From: Oligoflexaceae bacterium
GTDB lineage: Bacteria > Bdellovibrionota_B > Oligoflexia > Oligoflexales > Oligoflexaceae
Reading direction: 5' to 3'
DNA length: 7,456 bases
Assembly (NCBI GenBank): GCA_947474445.1
Contig: CANJJY010000226.1
Location: forward strand, 1 to 7,456
In this document: in pieces, positions 6,364 through 7,456 of the stretch
Layout: each line of letters opens with the position of its first letter
How positions within the stretch are numbered: position 1 is the first letter of the stretch
Program-made: the position numbers and the translations under genes
The notes under the pieces: model-generated
What the model saw: the letters and a program-made list of their open reading frames with translations, nothing else
What the model was told of the DNA's origin: nothing
Databases searched by the model: none

Positions 6364-6753
6364 TCACTGAGGAGCGGTGCTGCCAGCGCTGCCTGTGCCA
6401 GTAGTGGAACCGGTGGTGCCGCTCGCGTCTGGAGCTGGAGTGGTGGTCGAAGCAGCTGGAGGGCAATTTGGATTGCTAGCAGTCGTCGCCGCGTTAGGAT
6501 CGCAGTTTTGATCGGTAGTACCCGTAGTGCCAGTGGTACCGGTCGTGCCCGCGTCTGGAGCAGGAGTGGTGGTCTCAGGAGTCGTGGTGGTGCCAGTCGT
6601 GCCCGTGGTGGTGCTGTCAGTCGCTGGGGCAGCGCTTTGTTCGCTGGTGCCGCTTGGCGCTGCTGTGTTGTCAGCAGGGCGTTTGCAATTGGCCATCGCC
6701 ATCGACAGAGTGACGGTGCAGATCAGGGATGGGAGCAGGTGTTGCCTTTTCAT
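6364..6753 (-). CDS. small Thr/Gly/Ala/Pro-rich putative lipoprotein
   Basis: I do not recognise this 129-residue protein as a named family. The N-terminus (MKRQHLLPSL, then a hydrophobic stretch to about residue 21) looks like a signal peptide ending at Cys23. The residues before that Cys are Met-Ala-Asn. Asn at -1 departs from the usual Gly/Ala/Ser of a lipobox, so lipidation is likely but not certain. The mature part is low complexity: runs of Thr-Thr-Gly at 47-57 and 70-80, and the block TTTPAPDA twice (61-68 and 103-110). Cys84 and Cys97 flank an Asn/Pro-rich stretch and could form a disulphide. Such a chain is probably extended, perhaps a surface linker. GAGGA 7 bases before the ATG at 6753 decides the start over the upstream ATG at 6786. 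It is monocistronic, with its own terminator and no functional link visible to the sugar genes. Confidence 0.75.
   Translation of the reverse strand: MKRQHLLPSLICTVTLSMAMANCKRPADNTAAPSGTSEQSAAPATDSTTTGTTGTTTTPETTTPAPDAGTTGTTGTTGTTDQNCDPNAATTASNPNCPPAASTTTPAPDASGTTGSTTGTGSAGSTAPQ
6425..6448. repeat. 24-base direct repeat, copy 1 (inside lipoprotein gene)
   Basis: These 24 bases recur at 6551-6574 with a single difference (T at 6436, A at 6562). Both copies encode the TTTPAPDA block of the lipoprotein. The surrounding Thr-Gly codons are also repetitive, so the array probably grew by internal duplication. Confidence 0.8.
6551..6574. repeat. 24-base direct repeat, copy 2 (inside lipoprotein gene)
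   Basis: Partner of the copy at 6425-6448, 126 bases apart and in the same reading frame, with one mismatch in 24. It encodes the first TTTPAPDA block (residues 61-68). Confidence 0.8.
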
Positions 6754-6760
6754 CAGACTT

Positions 6761-6765
6761 TCCTC
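6761..6765 (-). promoter_or_regulatory. ribosome binding site that sets the lipoprotein start
   Basis: GAGGA reads on the minus strand 7 bases before the ATG at 6753. The alternative start at 6786 would place this site inside the gene and put an acidic stretch (FFEEES) ahead of the signal peptide, which is unlikely. Confidence 0.75.
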
Positions 6766-6781
6766 TTCAAAAAATGATGGA

Positions 6782-6809
6782 GTCATATGTCAACAAAAGA
6801 GGGTGGAAA
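6782..6809 (-). promoter_or_regulatory. weak possible promoter for the lipoprotein gene
   Basis: On the minus strand TTTCCA (6809-6804) and TATGAC (6787-6782) are 16 bases apart, each matching the consensus at four of six positions. Transcription would start near 6775, giving a leader of about 22 bases that includes the ribosome site. A perfect TTGACA at 6793-6788 is close by but has no usable -10 at the right distance. Confidence 0.22.
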
Positions 6810-6845
6810 AACCCAGGTCCTCCGTCGCTGAAACCGTAATCCGTG

Positions 6846-6870
6846 GCCGCTCGTACGAGGGCTTTTTTTT
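6846..6870 (+). terminator. plus-strand intrinsic terminator without an evident gene
   Basis: GCC (6846-6848), a bulged G, then CTC (6850-6852) pair with GAG (6857-6859) and GGC (6860-6862) around the loop GTAC. Eight T follow directly (6863-6870). The form is that of a Rho-independent terminator on the plus strand, but the nearest plus-strand gene ends at 6286 and the intervening gene is on the other strand. It may end an unannotated small or antisense RNA, or stop read-through. Confidence 0.55.
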
Positions 6871-7350
6871 CTTAGCAAGGTTCATGCAAAACCGAGATTT
6901 TTCAATCGCGTCGATGGGTCCTCGCCTCGTCAAACTCAAGATCTGTCGCCGGGCTGCGACCATGAAGATTACCCATTCACGACCCGACATGCCATGCGAC
7001 AGCCGAAGTTTATACAAGGCGTTCGTCGCCGAGTCAAAGGGCTTATGCAGAGAAGTAGAAAGCTCCGGGCGCCGCCCCCCTGCTTTTGACCGACTGAAGC
7101 GATGACTCAGGCGGGAGCGCGCGACAATTGATTCCAGGGCGGCATCGATGCCCTCGGCATCTGCCGTGTCGGTGTACACGTAAATCCGTCTACCCTGCGG
7201 TCTCGAAGAGACGTAGATGCTGTAGGCGCGGAACAATGACGCAAATTTTTGGCTTGGCTGTTGCAAGAGCAGCTTCGACGGCTTGGCGAGACTGGATTTG
7301 ACAGCGGTGCGGAGCTGAACATCGGAATGCAGAAATCGAGGAACCGACCG

Positions 7351-7380
7351 CTGCCGAGGGATTCGAACTGCTGAGCTAAA
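7351..7380 (-). other. tRNA-like stretch (T-arm and D-arm consensus side by side), not a functional tRNA
   Basis: On the minus strand TTTAGCTCAG (7380-7371) resembles a tRNA D-arm start, and GTTCGAATCCCTCGGCAG (7368-7351) resembles a T-arm running into an acceptor stem. Only two bases separate them, so no anticodon arm exists. The T-stem does not pair and no 5' acceptor strand is visible. It could be a degraded tRNA end, such as is left at integration sites, or chance. Confidence 0.25.
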
Positions 7381-7456
7381 GATGTGACGACGTCGAGAGA
7401 CTCAAAAAAAAGAGGAGTGAACGCCTTATGCTTCATACGCCTGTATCATTCAACCA

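Larger units (their letters stand above)
6790..7436 (-). pseudogene. possible frameshifted gene remnant, otherwise empty 700-base region
   Basis: No confident gene lies between 6754 and 7456. Two minus-strand reading frames together look weakly coding. From an ATG at 7436 the first 40 or so codons (beginning MKHKAFTPLFFESLDVV) use G/C-ending codons. The frame then degenerates into Ser/Arg/Pro-rich sequence. In a second frame, from about 7330 down to about 7100, the reading is protein-like (for example IYVYTDTADAEGIDAALESIV) and runs open to a TGA at 6790. The switch near 7300-7330 would require a frameshift. The start at 7436 has only a poor AGG 4 bases ahead. The 3' part overlaps a plus-strand terminator hairpin, which argues that the end of this frame is not coding. 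No family is recognised. It could equally be non-coding DNA. Confidence 0.25.

Noticed and set aside
6788..6793. Perfect TTGACA (minus strand) ahead of the lipoprotein gene
   Set aside because: The hexamer 17 bases on is TTGAAG, not a -10, and transcription from it would start within or after the ribosome site.
6527..7105. Plus-strand open frame of 192 codons
   Set aside because: Its first half is the Val/Gly-rich complement of the lipoprotein repeats, and a plus-strand terminator (6846-6870) falls inside it.
7141..7152. 12-base palindrome GGCATCGATGCC
   Set aside because: It has no paired copy, half-site spacing or nearby promoter to suggest an operator, and ATCGAT-type words are frequent throughout this DNA.
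7404..7411. T8 on the minus strand as an intrinsic terminator
   Set aside because: No stable stem precedes it on that strand.
1..7456. CRISPR arrays, transposases, insertion-sequence ends, rRNA or complete tRNA genes
   Set aside because: None seen. The only clear direct repeats are the two inside the lipoprotein gene.

Overview
The window reads as part of a bacterial chromosome, most likely Gram-negative. The genes are compact, have Shine-Dalgarno sites, and use a moderately GC-rich codon set with G/C-ending codons common. One protein looks like an envelope lipoprotein. Nothing visible fixes the genus. Bdellovibrionota or a delta-type proteobacterium would fit, but that is an impression, not a result.

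Positions 1-4213 hold a minus-strand run of three sugar genes, read from right to left. A GT-B glycosyltransferase (4213-2930) is followed with no gap by a fusion protein (2929-743). The fusion joins a family 1 glycosidase to an RmlD-type dTDP-4-dehydrorhamnose reductase. After a 100-base gap with a strong hairpin comes glf, UDP-galactopyranose mutase (642-1), which runs off the window. A 198-base divergent intergenic region separates this run from a plus-strand family 2 glycosidase (4412-6286).

Together these genes look like an accessory module for a surface glycan containing galactofuranose and possibly rhamnose. Glf would make UDP-galactofuranose, the RmlD domain dTDP-rhamnose, and the glycosyltransferase would assemble sugars. 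Two glycosidases without signal peptides (the GH1 domain and the GH2 enzyme) are present as well, which is unexpected for a purely biosynthetic cluster. Their substrates cannot be read from the sequence.

A convergent intrinsic terminator (6308-6333) follows. It serves a small, Thr/Gly/Ala/Pro-rich putative lipoprotein on the minus strand (6753-6364). From 6754 to the end there is no confident gene. That stretch holds a plus-strand intrinsic terminator with no evident gene (6846-6870), a possible frameshifted gene remnant on the minus strand, and a short tRNA-like stretch (7351-7380).

The best candidate for something out of the ordinary is the GH1-RmlD fusion and its genomic pairing with glf and a divergent GH2 enzyme. 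I cannot tell from the sequence alone whether it has been described.
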